From NCBI GenBank assembly GCA_024693135.1, contig JAILLN010000042.1, positions 1 to 64,000 of the forward strand: a stretch of DNA of 64,000 nt. The letters are read 5' to 3'. Shown here piece after piece: positions 34,756-44,200 of this stretch. A program made the position numbers and the translations under genes. Position 1 is the first letter of the stretch. Every line of letters starts with the position of its first letter. Origin of the DNA: Lachnospiraceae bacterium. GTDB lineage: Bacteria; Bacillota; Clostridia; Lachnospirales; Lachnospiraceae. The notes beneath the pieces are model-generated. The model saw nothing but the letters and a program-made list of their open reading frames with translations. It did no database searches and was not told the origin of the DNA.

Positions 34756-35946
34756 ATGAGAAGAAGACGGAGTTTTGACTTCAGAGATTTTATTTTAGGG
34801 CATTATCAGTACTTCATCGTAGGGATCCTGTTTATCATCCTGGTAGTAGTTCTGGCCGTATTTTCCAGCCGGCATAAGGATGAAAAGCCAAAGAAAGCCG
34901 ACGAGGAAAGCAGCGAGACGACGGATGTGCCGCAGGAGGTGCATGCCGATGCGAATGCAGAGATCCCCCTGACCACGGAGGGACTTCAGGAGGATGCCAT
35001 CCCGGAGGTGAATGCCCTGGTCAATACATACTTTAATGCCATGGCGGCGGGAGATGTGGCGACCTTGGAGAGCATCTGCAGCTCTCTAGATGACGCGGCC
35101 AAAATCCGGATCATTGAACGGGCAAAATATACGGAAAGCTATGATGATATCAAGTGTTATACAAAGCCTGGACCGGTGCCGAATTCCTACATCGTCTTTA
35201 TTTACTATCAGATCAAGTTCCTGAATATCGACACGAAGGCACCCGGCATGTCTTCCCTTTATGTGCGTACCAACGATGATGGATCGCTTTACGTATACAA
35301 TGGGGATCTGCCGGAGAATGAGTCAGCCTATATCAAGGGCGTGGCGGCACAGGATGATGTGGTCGCCCTCCTAAGCCAGGTGGACAGCGAATATAGTGCA
35401 GCGGCGGAGCAGGATAAGGCGCTCAAGGCGTTTATGGATGCGCTGCCGGCACGGCTGGATGAGGCTGTAGCACAGCAGCTGGCCAGCGGAGCCCCGGTGG
35501 ATTCCGGCGCTGCTTCTGAGCCTGCGGCCACGGAAGTGCTCGTGATGACCACGGACGCGGTCCGGATCCGTTCTTCCGCGGATGATTCCGGCACGGCCAA
35601 TGTCATTGCCAAGGCGGCCAAGGGGGATACCTATACCCGGATCGGGGAAGAAGGAAACTGGAGCAAGATCAAATATAAGGACACGACGGCCTATATCCGG
35701 TCTGATTACCTGACGACGGCAGATGCCCCGGCAGGCGGACAGGCAGGCGGACAGGCAGGTACGGTTACCGTGAATGACAGCATCCGGGTGCGTTCTTCCA
35801 TGAGTACGGAGAATACGGACAATGTCATCGGCAAAGCTTCCTCCGGGGAGACCTTTACGCTGAAGGGCGAGTCGGATGGATGGTATGAGATCGACTATAA
35901 GGGACAGACTGCCTATATCAGCTCGGATTATGCGACAAAGAACTGA
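34756..35946 (+). CDS. Membrane-anchored protein with two SH3b domains
   Basis: A 396-aa protein. A basic N-terminus precedes one membrane helix (YFIVGILFIILVVVLAVF, about residues 20-38). A middle domain (about 75-200, NTF2-like appearance: ALVNTYFNAMAAGD) follows, then two bacterial SH3 repeats (VRIRSSADDSGTANVIAKAA and IRVRSSMSTENTDNVIGKAS). The two SH3 repeats are joined by a Gly-Gln-Ala linker repeat. SH3b domains usually bind cell-wall peptides, so an extracellular wall-binding role is likely. GGAGAG precedes the ATG. It lies 28 bases after the tRNA with no terminator between. Confidence 0.85.
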   Translation: MRRRRSFDFRDFILGHYQYFIVGILFIILVVVLAVFSSRHKDEKPKKADEESSETTDVPQEVHADANAEIPLTTEGLQEDAIPEVNALVNTYFNAMAAGDVATLESICSSLDDAAKIRIIERAKYTESYDDIKCYTKPGPVPNSYIVFIYYQIKFLNIDTKAPGMSSLYVRTNDDGSLYVYNGDLPENESAYIKGVAAQDDVVALLSQVDSEYSAAAEQDKALKAFMDALPARLDEAVAQQLASGAPVDSGAASEPAATEVLVMTTDAVRIRSSADDSGTANVIAKAAKGDTYTRIGEEGNWSKIKYKDTTAYIRSDYLTTADAPAGGQAGGQAGTVTVNDSIRVRSSMSTENTDNVIGKASSGETFTLKGESDGWYEIDYKGQTAYISSDYATKN

Positions 35947-36003
35947 CGGCAGAAGCAGGGTGCCTTTAGGGGCAGCCCGGCAGGATTGTTGGAAAGAGGT
36001 TTT

Positions 36004-36228
36004 ATGGACGGATTAACACCGGAACAGCAGGCTTTATTTGCCAGCATTATGGGAAATTCATCCCAGTCACAGGCGCTTTCGCCGAAGATTCCCCAGCCGG
36101 CACCGACGCAGACCTTCTCCTTCGGAGGAGTGGCTGCTCCTGCAGCTCCTGCGGCAGACAGCGGCAACAGCAACCGCGTGCTGTCCCAGGCAGAGATCGA
36201 TGCGCTGATCGCCTCTATGGGGAGCTGA
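36004..36228 (+). CDS. 74-aa protein with FliM/FliN-like EIDALI motif
   Basis: The product begins MDGLTPEQQALFASIMGNSS, has an Ala/Pro-rich middle and ends VLSQAEIDALIASMGS. LSQxEIDAL(L/I) is the short N-terminal peptide of flagellar switch proteins FliM and FliY, known for binding CheY-P. Here it is C-terminal and no flagellar gene is near. ATG 36004 follows AAAGAGG. The rest has no recognised domain and looks disordered. Confidence 0.65.
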   Translation: MDGLTPEQQALFASIMGNSSQSQALSPKIPQPAPTQTFSFGGVAAPAAPAADSGNSNRVLSQAEIDALIASMGS

Positions 36229-36254
36229 TCGGATCATATCCGGTATATAATTGC

Positions 36255-36291
36255 AGCCTTGGCCGTTTCGTGCGTGCCAAGGCTTATTATT
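36255..36291 (+). terminator. Terminator after the 74-aa gene
   Basis: AGCCTTGGC (36255-36263) pairs with GCCAAGGCT (36276-36284), followed by TATTATT. Confidence 0.75.
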
Positions 36292-36299
36292 CGCCGGTA

Positions 36300-36328
36300 T
36301 TGATATTTTGAATTGAATTCTGTATACT
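36300..36328 (+). promoter_or_regulatory. Promoter of the MFS gene, TTGATA-17-TATACT
   Basis: Good matches to both boxes with a 17-base spacer, about 40 bases before the start codon. Confidence 0.75.
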
Positions 36329-36369
36329 TTTAGACGTTTTTGAACGAATCATAAAGGGGGATATGGTAG

Positions 36370-37695
36370 ATGAGCGAACAGGCAAAGACAGGCGGATGGA
36401 GAGAGAATAAGTGGTTCCGGGCGGCGATCCCGGCGCTGCTGCTTCACTGCAGCATCGGCACGGTGTACTGCTGGTCGGTTTTCAGCCAGGAGATCGCCGA
36501 TTATATCGGCTTCAGCAAGGCCAGCGTGGAATGGGCATTCAGCTTTGCGATCTTCTTCCTGGGAATGTCGGCGGCCTTTCTGGGAAATGTGGTGGAACGG
36601 GACATCCATAAATCTTCGCTGATCGCCACGGTATGCTTTACCGCAGGAATGCTTCTGACCGGCTTCTTCATCTATTACGGCGGCAGCCATCAGGGAAGCG
36701 TGGCCGTGCTGATCGGGATCTACTTAAGCTACGGCTTCATCATGGGCGTCGGATTGGGAACAGGATACCTTTCCCCGGTAAAGACGCTGATGCTCTGGTT
36801 CCAGGATAGGAAGGGTCTGGCTACCGGTCTCGCCGTGGCCGGCTTCGGTGCGGCAAAGGCCATCGCAAGCCCGATCATGACTTCCCTGCTGAAGACATGG
36901 GAGGACGGCAGCGGAATCTATAAAATGTTCTGGATCCTCGGCCTCGTATATCTGGTGATGATGTTTGTGGGCCATCTGCTCTTAAAGAAGCCGGAAGGAT
37001 GGCATGAGCCGGCAGCCGGAGAGAAGAAGCCCGGCATCATGGAGGTCATCCGTTCCAAGCCGGTTTCCAATTACATCGGCATCTGGGTCATGTTCTATAT
37101 CAATATTACCTGCGGCCTGGCCTTGATCTCCCAGGAGAAGGCCATCGTGAAGTGCATCGGCCTGGCGGCATTCGTGGGCGTGATCTCTTCCATTTCTGCG
37201 ATCTTCAATGCAGGAGGCCGTCTGGGCTTCTCCGCCTGGGCTGATCTTCTGAAGGACAGAAATACCATCTATAAGCTGATCTTCATTCTCTCCATTGCCT
37301 TTACCGGCCTGGTAATGATAACAGGCGGTATCAAGAACGGAGAGGGAAACGTGCTTCTGATCGCTTTGGTGCTGTGCCTGATCTTTGTGGTAAATGCCGG
37401 ATATGGCGGCGGCTTCTCCAATGTGCCGACGCTTCTGTCTGACCATTATGGCATGGGATCCATCAGCGCCATCCATGGACTGACTCTTTCAGCCTGGGCC
37501 TTTGCAGGGCTTTCCGGAAACCAGCTGGCGACCTATATCGTCAATCACAGCGGGGAATGGATCGACCATGACGGCACGCTGGTCAATCCGGTAGGCTACC
37601 AGAATGTGCTCTATGCCACCGGTGCCCTTTATGTGGCGGCATTGGTGATCTGCTTCGTGCTGGTGCGTCCTACGGCCGGGAATAAGGCGAAGTAG
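36370..37695 (+). CDS. OFA-family MFS transporter
   Basis: A 441-aa protein with 12 predicted helices. The N-terminal AALLLHCSIGTVYCWSVFSQ-like helix, MGVGLGTGYLSPVKTLMLWF, DRKGLATGLAVAGFGAAKA and GGGFSNVPTLLSDHYG are typical of the oxalate/formate antiporter (OFA) branch. Members exchange small carboxylates across the cell membrane; the substrate here is not known. AAAGGGGG precedes the ATG. It has its own promoter and terminator. Confidence 0.88.
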   Translation: MSEQAKTGGWRENKWFRAAIPALLLHCSIGTVYCWSVFSQEIADYIGFSKASVEWAFSFAIFFLGMSAAFLGNVVERDIHKSSLIATVCFTAGMLLTGFFIYYGGSHQGSVAVLIGIYLSYGFIMGVGLGTGYLSPVKTLMLWFQDRKGLATGLAVAGFGAAKAIASPIMTSLLKTWEDGSGIYKMFWILGLVYLVMMFVGHLLLKKPEGWHEPAAGEKKPGIMEVIRSKPVSNYIGIWVMFYINITCGLALISQEKAIVKCIGLAAFVGVISSISAIFNAGGRLGFSAWADLLKDRNTIYKLIFILSIAFTGLVMITGGIKNGEGNVLLIALVLCLIFVVNAGYGGGFSNVPTLLSDHYGMGSISAIHGLTLSAWAFAGLSGNQLATYIVNHSGEWIDHDGTLVNPVGYQNVLYATGALYVAALVICFVLVRPTAGNKAK

Positions 37696-37723
37696 TGATC
37701 GTTTTGTAAGATAAGGATTTTCG

Positions 37724-37761
37724 GAGGATTGCGGCCGCAGGAGTTTTGCGGGGCAATCCTC
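37724..37761 (+). terminator. Terminator after the MFS gene
   Basis: GAGGATTGC (37724-37732) pairs with GCAATCCTC (37753-37761), followed by a weak T tract (TTGCTATTT). Confidence 0.7.
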
Positions 37762-37848
37762 TTGCTATTTGTGGATGGAGTCCGATCGGATCGGGATCTT
37801 CCGGGAGCTTTATGCCGGGAAATGCCGGATCGGCAAATGCGATTTTTA

Positions 37849-37877
37849 TTGATTTTCAGCGTATTTTGAAATACTAT
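37849..37877 (+). promoter_or_regulatory. Promoter of the BMC gene set, TTGATT-17-TACTAT
   Basis: Two box matches with a 17-base spacer lie about 57 bases before the first EutS-like gene. A short inverted repeat (GGG..CCTTAAGG..CCC) lies in the leader at about 37889-37907. Confidence 0.65.
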
Positions 37878-37933
37878 GGTAATAAATCACGGGTTCCTTA
37901 AGGGAGCCCTGCTTAAAGGAGGGGCTTTTGGCA

Positions 37934-38299
37934 ATGGGCAGAGAGCATAGCGACCAGATCCGTGTCGTGCAGGAGACCGTGGCGGGCAAGGAGATCACCT
38001 TTGCGCATATCATCGGCGGGCCGTCCCCGGTCATCTATCAGAAGCTGGGGCTGAATCCCCAGGTGGATTACGGGAGCAGCGCCATCGGGGTCATGAACCT
38101 GACGCCCCCGGAGTCAGCGGTGATCGCATCGGATATCGCGGTAAAGAGCGGGGACGTGGCCCTCGGCTTTGCGGACCGCTTTACGGGAACCCTGATCATC
38201 ACAGGGGAGGTGGCGGATGTGACCTCTGCCATGACCGAGATCGTCAATTATTTCCGGGATGAGATGGGCTATGTGGTCTGCAGGATCACAAAGCGCTGA
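37934..38299 (+). CDS. EutS/PduU-type microcompartment shell protein 1
   Basis: A 121-aa permuted BMC-domain protein. VQETVAGKEITFAHIIGGP, SAIGVMNLTPPESAVIASDI and GFADRFTGTLIITGEVADV follow the EutS pattern over its whole length. Such hexamers form facets of BMC shells with a beta-barrel cap. ATG 37934 follows AAAGGAGGGG; a TTG at 37928 is too close to it. A second shell gene follows after eight bases. Confidence 0.93.
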   Translation: MGREHSDQIRVVQETVAGKEITFAHIIGGPSPVIYQKLGLNPQVDYGSSAIGVMNLTPPESAVIASDIAVKSGDVALGFADRFTGTLIITGEVADVTSAMTEIVNYFRDEMGYVVCRITKR

Positions 38300-38307
38300 G
38301 GGAAGAA

Positions 38308-38736
38308 ATGGCGACCCTTCTGGAAAAGGAATACCTGGAAAAGATCTTCCAGCAGGATTATGAGGACCTTGCGGGCAGGACGCTCCGGTTTACGAGGGTT
38401 AGGATCCCGGGCCGGGAGGTATGTCTTGCGCATATCATCACGCCTACGGATGAGAGTGTATACCAGAATCTGGGACTGCATATCGGCGTGCATGATGGGG
38501 AGGACCACAGGGGCGAGTCCGTGGGGCTTATGCGCTTCACGCCCTGGGAGGCCGTGGTGGCGGCGGCAGATGCAGCGCTCAAGGCCGGGAATGTGGAGAT
38601 CGGCTTCATGGACCGGTTTTGCGGCACATTGATCGTGACGGGAAGGCTTGCGGATGTGACAAGCGCCATGGAGTCTGTGGTGGGCTTCTTCCGGGATGAG
38701 CTGGGCTTTCCGGTATGTGAGATCCACAGATCATAA
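38308..38736 (+). CDS. EutS/PduU-type microcompartment shell protein 2
   Basis: A 142-aa paralogue of the gene before it: VCLAHIITPTDESVYQNLGL, VGLMRFTPWEAVVAAADAAL, GFMDRFCGTLIVTGRLADV. It has an N-terminal extension of about 20 residues (MATLLEKEYLEKIFQQDYED), which might serve docking or cargo contact. A short insert (HDGEDHRGES) sits before the conserved GLMRFTP. The two probably mix or build separate facets. GAGGGA precedes the ATG. Confidence 0.92.
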   Translation: MATLLEKEYLEKIFQQDYEDLAGRTLRFTRVRIPGREVCLAHIITPTDESVYQNLGLHIGVHDGEDHRGESVGLMRFTPWEAVVAAADAALKAGNVEIGFMDRFCGTLIVTGRLADVTSAMESVVGFFRDELGFPVCEIHRS

Positions 38737-38756
38737 GAAAGCAGATAGGTTGTGAT

Positions 38757-39251
38757 ATGAAGAAGCTTTTTTTGATGGGAAGGAGCGAGGCCGGCAAGAC
38801 GACCCTGTCCCAGGTGCTTCAGGGGGAAGAGATCCATTATGAGAAGACCCAGGTCACCAGCGCCGGGGAGCACTTCATCGATACTCCGGGAGAGTATGCG
38901 GAATCAAAGCAGTTCAGCGTGGGGCTTGCCTGCTTTTCCTTCGAGGCGGACGTGGTGGCCATCGTGCAGGCGGCGGATGAGCCCTACAGTCTTTTCGGCC
39001 CAAGCCTGCAGTCCTGTATCCTAAGGCCGCTGATCGGGATCATCACCAAAACGGATTCGCCCTATGCCAATGTGCCGATGATCCGGCAGTGGATGATAAA
39101 TGCCGGCTGTGAGCGGATATTCGAGGTGAATAATCTCACCCGGGAGGGAGCATCGGAGCTCCTGGAATACCTGAAGGAGGATCTGCCGAAAATAAGCATG
39201 GAGGAGCTGAAGAGAAGGCAGAGGCTCGGCTTATCGGAATGGAACAGATGA
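38757..39251 (+). CDS. EutP/PduV-type small GTPase-like protein
   Basis: A 164-aa P-loop protein with MGRSEAGKTTL (Walker A), FIDTPGEY (G3) and the NKxD-like ITKTDSPYANV (G4). EutP/PduV proteins are Ras-like accessory proteins of ethanolamine and propanediol microcompartments, and EutP has been linked to acetate kinase activity. It completes a three-gene set with the two shell genes. A short tandem duplication covers its stop codon. The ribosome site is weak. Confidence 0.9.
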   Translation: MKKLFLMGRSEAGKTTLSQVLQGEEIHYEKTQVTSAGEHFIDTPGEYAESKQFSVGLACFSFEADVVAIVQAADEPYSLFGPSLQSCILRPLIGIITKTDSPYANVPMIRQWMINAGCERIFEVNNLTREGASELLEYLKEDLPKISMEELKRRQRLGLSEWNR

Positions 39252-39284
39252 AGGCAGAGCTCGGCTTATCGGAATGGAACGGGT
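39214..39284 (+). repeat. Tandem duplication over the EutP stop codon
   Basis: A unit of about 36 bases (39214-39249) starting GAAGGCAGAG is repeated as 35 bases (39250-39284) with few changes. The second copy lies after the stop codon. Confidence 0.85.
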
Positions 39285-39389
39285 GAAGGACGGGATCCGC
39301 ATGAATGACATATCATGCCGGAAAGGGCGGGAACTTGACCTTTTCGGACAAGGCCGAAGGGAAAGAATGATCATGCTACAGGGGGAATC

Positions 39390-40319
39390 ATGAAAAAGAT
39401 TGAAACGGCAGCTATAGTGGGAATGGGCGCACTGGGATTGATGTATGGCAATATCATCCTGAAGGGGATCGGCCCTGAGCATTTCTGCTTTGTGATGGAT
39501 CATGAACGGGCGGAAAGAAACCGGGGAAAGAAGAGTCTTTGCAACAAGGAGGAGGTGGAGTTTCCGGTCAGGGAAACGAAGGAAGCCTCGCCGGTGGATC
39601 TTTTGATCGTGGCGGTGAAGTATCCGTCTTTGGAAGGAGCCATGTCCGTCATGGAGCCGCTCGTGGGGGAGGATACCACGATCCTTTCGGTCATGAACGG
39701 CATTTCCAGCGAGGAGATTCTGGGGGAGCGCTTCGGGAAGGATCATCTGATCCTTACGGTAGCCCAGGGGATGGATGCCATGCATTTCGGCAATGAGGTA
39801 GTGTATACGAGGATGGGCTTCCTCTACATCGGCGTGGGGGATGATGCCACGGCCGTACAGAAGGAGAGGGTGGACCAGGTGGCGGAGTTCTTCCGCGAGA
39901 TCGGGATGCCTTATGTGCGGGAAGCGGATATCCTGCACAGGATATGGGCGAAATTTATGCTGAACGTAGGCTGCAACCAGACCTGCATGGTCTATGGCTG
40001 CGGCTATGGTGTGGCAGGCACGCCGGGAACCGAGGAGATGGCCTGCTATGTATCTGCCATGAGGGAGGTGGTGCTGATCGCGAATAAGGAAGGCATTGGC
40101 TTGAATGAAAATGATGTGATGGAGTATGTCTCCCTGATGGAGACCTTGGATCCTGAGGCAACGCCCTCCATGGGACAGGACAGGATCAATAAGAAGCCAT
40201 CGGAGGTGGAGGCCTTTGCAGGCACCGTGATCTCCATTGCAAAAAAGCATGGGATCGCCGTCCCGGCCAATGAATTCCTGTATCGCAGGGTAAAGGAGAT
40301 CGAAAGGGAGTATTTGTAA
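39390..40319 (+). CDS. Ketopantoate reductase-like (2-dehydropantoate 2-reductase family)
   Basis: A 309-aa protein with the N-terminal Rossmann loop IVGMGALGLMYG and a DLLIVAVKYPSLEGAM segment. SVMNGISSEEIL and the C-terminal helical domain with WAKFMLNVGCNQTCM and KPSEVEAFAGTVI follow. It fits the ApbA/PanE family, which reduces 2-oxo acids with NADPH. Whether it makes pantoate or acts on another substrate is open; its place next to BMC genes leaves a link to their metabolism possible. CAGGGGGA precedes the ATG. Confidence 0.88.
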   Translation: MKKIETAAIVGMGALGLMYGNIILKGIGPEHFCFVMDHERAERNRGKKSLCNKEEVEFPVRETKEASPVDLLIVAVKYPSLEGAMSVMEPLVGEDTTILSVMNGISSEEILGERFGKDHLILTVAQGMDAMHFGNEVVYTRMGFLYIGVGDDATAVQKERVDQVAEFFREIGMPYVREADILHRIWAKFMLNVGCNQTCMVYGCGYGVAGTPGTEEMACYVSAMREVVLIANKEGIGLNENDVMEYVSLMETLDPEATPSMGQDRINKKPSEVEAFAGTVISIAKKHGIAVPANEFLYRRVKEIEREYL

Positions 40320-40385
40320 GAGAAGACAACCTGGGAACATAAGTGTAAATCAAATGCAAACTTTTATGATTTGGAGGAGAAAGAC

Positions 40386-40733
40386 ATGAACATCAAAAAC
40401 AGGAACATCGCATTGTGCATCATATTCAGCATCATTACCTGCGGGATCTATACCTTTTACTGGATCTACTGCCTGAATGAGGAGGCAAACAGCGTGGCAG
40501 GGGAAACAGACTATATGAACGGGGCGCTGGTCATTATACTGGGGGTGGTCACCGGCGGGATCTTCTGGTGGTACTGGCTTTACAAGATGGGAGAGAAATG
40601 CGATGTGATCAAGCAGAACCAGGGCATGAATACGTCGAATTCCGCTGTGCTTTTCCTGATCCTCGGCATTGTGGGCCTGGCTATCGTAAGCTTTGCGCTG
40701 ATCCAGGATACCCTCAACCATGTGGCGGCGTAA
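40386..40733 (+). CDS. DUF4234 membrane protein
   Basis: A 115-aa protein with two to three helices (ALCIIFSIITCGIYTFYWIY; FWWYWLYKMGEKCDVIKQNQ) matching the DUF4234 pattern. Function unknown. ATG 40386 follows TTGGAGGAG. It overlaps the next gene by 14 bases. Confidence 0.85.
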   Translation: MNIKNRNIALCIIFSIITCGIYTFYWIYCLNEEANSVAGETDYMNGALVIILGVVTGGIFWWYWLYKMGEKCDVIKQNQGMNTSNSAVLFLILGIVGLAIVSFALIQDTLNHVAA

Positions 40734-41073
40734 AGCCTGCGTTCTTGCGGCGTTTCTTCTTCTTGCCGCTTATCTTTATTGGTTCCGGCGGACGGGGATC
40801 GGGATCCCCTGTGTATTCCGCCTGGTGACCGGATTAAAATGCCCGGGCTGCGGCATCACGACGATGCTTGCGGCCCTGGTTTTTTTTGATTTCCGGGGGG
40901 CGTTTCAGGCGAACCCCTTTCTTTTTGTGACCCTGCCCTTTCTGATCCTGGAATGCGGGATAGAGTGGCACAGGCGGAGGAAGCATGCACAAAATGGCAG
41001 GATAAACCAGATCCTGATCTATGGCTATCTCTGCCTGCTGATGCTCTTCGGCGTGCTCCGGAATCTCCCGTAA
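40720..41073 (+). CDS. DUF2752 membrane protein
   Basis: A 117-aa protein with two or three helices and the DUF2752 signature CPGCGITTMLAAL. Function unknown. Its start lies within the end of the DUF4234 gene, and the pairing of these two families is common in Clostridia. Confidence 0.85.
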   Translation: MWRRKACVLAAFLLLAAYLYWFRRTGIGIPCVFRLVTGLKCPGCGITTMLAALVFFDFRGAFQANPFLFVTLPFLILECGIEWHRRRKHAQNGRINQILIYGYLCLLMLFGVLRNLP

Positions 41074-41181
41074 GACAGGGGACGGTTCTTTTGTCTTGCT
41101 GTGGCGAAGCAGCGCTGCCGGCAGGATTGGCGTGGCAACACTTTGATCTGTGTTGCACCGCCATCAATTGTAATGCGCCGT

Positions 41182-41210
41182 TTGCATGGGGGATAGGAGT
41201 CTGTTATAGT
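41182..41210 (+). promoter_or_regulatory. Promoter, TTGCAT-17-TATAGT
   Basis: Both boxes with a 17-base spacer, about 45 bases upstream of the transglutaminase-domain gene. Confidence 0.7.
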
Positions 41211-41254
41211 AAATGCAACAGGCTGTGCGGTTTTATTTGGACAGGAGGGTCGAG

Positions 41255-44200
41255 ATGAAAAAGCGAAGAAGGAATGCTTTATTGCTGTCTATAGTTCTTA
41301 TGCTTTCCATGGTCTTTGGGCTTTGGGGAAACGGGAGTACGGTAAGGGCAGAGGAAAGGATGCCGGATAGTGCGGCGCCCGTTATTGATTCGGAAGGCAC
41401 GCTGAATGAGACCCCGGAAGATCCGGCGGATGCAGTCCGGGAAGGGGAGTCCGGGAGGACGGTCTTTGGGGATATCTCCGGGGAGCTGATCCAGGAAGGC
41501 GCTTTTCCGGAAGCAGAGCAAAAGCCGGGAGAAGACGGGCAGATCGCCGCAGAGCCGGCCTGGGACAGGAAGGGAGCCGTAAGGGCCATCGAAGAAGCTA
41601 TCCGGGATTGGGACGGAGGAGAATACGCCAGCGCGTCCTTAGGGGAATATGGAGTGCCCGCAGAGGAGATCCCGGGGCTTTTACGCGATGTCATCAATGA
41701 CCATCCGGAATTTTTCTATGCGGATGGAGCCTATCTCAGTGAAGTAGATCCGGAGGGCTTTGCCGAAAAGCTTGCCGTCAAGGTGAAGGACGGCATAACC
41801 ATCGAGTATACCAAGGCATTCGATGAAAAGGTGGATGCCATCCTCTCGGCGGTGGATTCCGGCTGGACTGACCTGCAGAAGGTCATGTATATCCATGATT
41901 ATCTTGTGACCCATGTACAGTATGACCTGACCTACAGCAAATATGACGCGGAATCCGCCATTGTGGGTGGAAGTGCGGTATGCGAGGGCTACAGCCTGGC
42001 CTTCAAATACCTGATCAATAAGCTGGGAAACCAGTTCAAGTGCGATTATGTGGGAAGCAACGCCCTGAATCATGCCTGGAATTACCTTACGGTCAATAAC
42101 AAGCAGTATTACGTGGACTGTACCTGGGACGACCCCATTGCCGCAGACGATGCTGGAAATGCGACCCACTGGCCGGAAAGCAACTGCCGGCATGCGAATT
42201 TCCTTCTCAGCAGGCAGGGCATGGCGGGAACGAAGCATAATTCCACAGACTGGAAGGATAAAGCGGGAAATGATATCTATCATTCCGTGCCGGGATCCAC
42301 GGATTATGAGTCGGCACCCTGGATCGAGATGGATTCCCCCATGCCCATGGTGGGAAATCTGGGAGCATATCATACGGGCTTGCAGGAGATCACGCTCAAT
42401 ACCTATGATTTTAAGACCGGTGCGCAGAAAAAGCTTACGGATTACAACGCCAAATGGTATGTATGGGGTAAAAGCTCCTGGTGGAATGCCAATTACAGCT
42501 GCCTAAGCTCCGTGGGCAATTATTTCACTGCCACGACCCAAAACCAGGTGTTATTGATCAATGCCCAGACGGGGGAGAAGAAAACGGTCTATACCTTAAA
42601 TGACAGCGAACAATCCAAAGGTTATATCTACGGGGGCATGGTGGAAAACGGGATACTGAAGTACCAGCTTTATACCTCATATTCCAGCGGGAAGAAGGGA
42701 GAGGGAACCGTAGATCTAAGCGCTTATGACAGCACCAAGATCCGTGTGGTGCTTGACCGGGACCAGCTGACCCTGAGTAAAAATGAGACGGCAAAGCTTT
42801 CGGCCAACGTACTGCCGGAGGATACGGAGGATAAGCGCGTGTTCTTTTCCAGTACCGATGAATCCGTGGCCACGGTAGACCAGGATGGGAATGTGAGGGG
42901 GGAAGCGGAGGGAGATGCCCTGATTACTGCCGTCCCGATGGCCGGGGGAAAGAGCGCCAGCTGCATGGTGACGGTAGAGGATAAGCAGTACTTCACGGTC
43001 ACCTTTCGGAATAAGGACATTACGGTTTATGAGGAGCTGGTGGAAAAGGGAGGTGCGGTAAAGAACATCCCGGAGGATCCGGAGGGGGGAAGCCTGTTCC
43101 TTGGATGGTATATCAATAATAAAACCCTTTGGGATCCGGCATTTCCGGTGCTGGAGAATCTGGTGCTCGAGGCACGGTTTATGGAGGATGCCATCTCCTC
43201 CAATACCGGCTCACCCCTGGATACCAGGATCACGGCAAAGAAGGGGGATGTTCTGTATCTTGTAAAGGGACAGAATTATTTCCTGGACCCGGCATACCGG
43301 TGGACTTCTTCGGATCCGTCTATCGTAGGGATCAGCAAAGGATCACTAGTGAAGGGAAAGAAGGAGGCAGAGGGGATCGAGATCTCGGGAGAGCCTCTTT
43401 CCGTATCCGCAGATAAGATCACCTGCAGGGTGACCGTGGCAGACCCGAAGCTGACGAAGTCCCTGACTCTGCCGGTAGGAGAAACCGGGAAGCTGGAGCT
43501 TAACTTAAACGGAAATGAGAAGCATTACAACGTAGCATGGTATTCCGACAATCCGGCGGTCGTTTCCGTGGGAGAAGGCATGGTGGCAGCCAATGGCAAG
43601 GGAAGCACCAAGGTGACGGCCTTTGTCAACGGGAAACAGCTGAAAGCCACGGTAAAGGTGGTCGAAAAGGAGACGATAAAGGCCATTGGGAAGGATACCC
43701 TTATCCTGCGGCCCATGCAGACCATAAGCCCTAAATTTGCGGACGGCTATAAGCTGAAGGGAGTGAAATGGACCGGCCTGCCTGAGCTGGAGGAGGTAAG
43801 GAATAAGGCAAAGCAGGTGACAGCCTACCAGAACCAGGTCGTCAAAGTGGGCAGGGACAACCGGATCACGGCGGTAGGACCCGGGATGGCTGTCCTTGTG
43901 GCTGCGAATGCCAGCGGGGAAGAGAAGAAGCTCAAGGTAAAGGTGCTTCCTCCGGCGGAACGCTCCTATTATCTGTTTACGGACAAGAAAAAGGCCGTCT
44001 CTATTTTCGGCACCAAGCCTGCCTCTATGAAATGGACTTCATCGGCGGAAAGCATCGCAAGCATGAAAAAGGGCAAGATCGTCGCGGGAAGTGAAGCCGG
44101 AACCGCTACGATTTCCGGGAACTACAATCCCTATGGAAGCAAGCATGGATTTGACTTTACCCTCAAGGCTTATGTACAGGATCCTTCCTTCAAGCTTACC

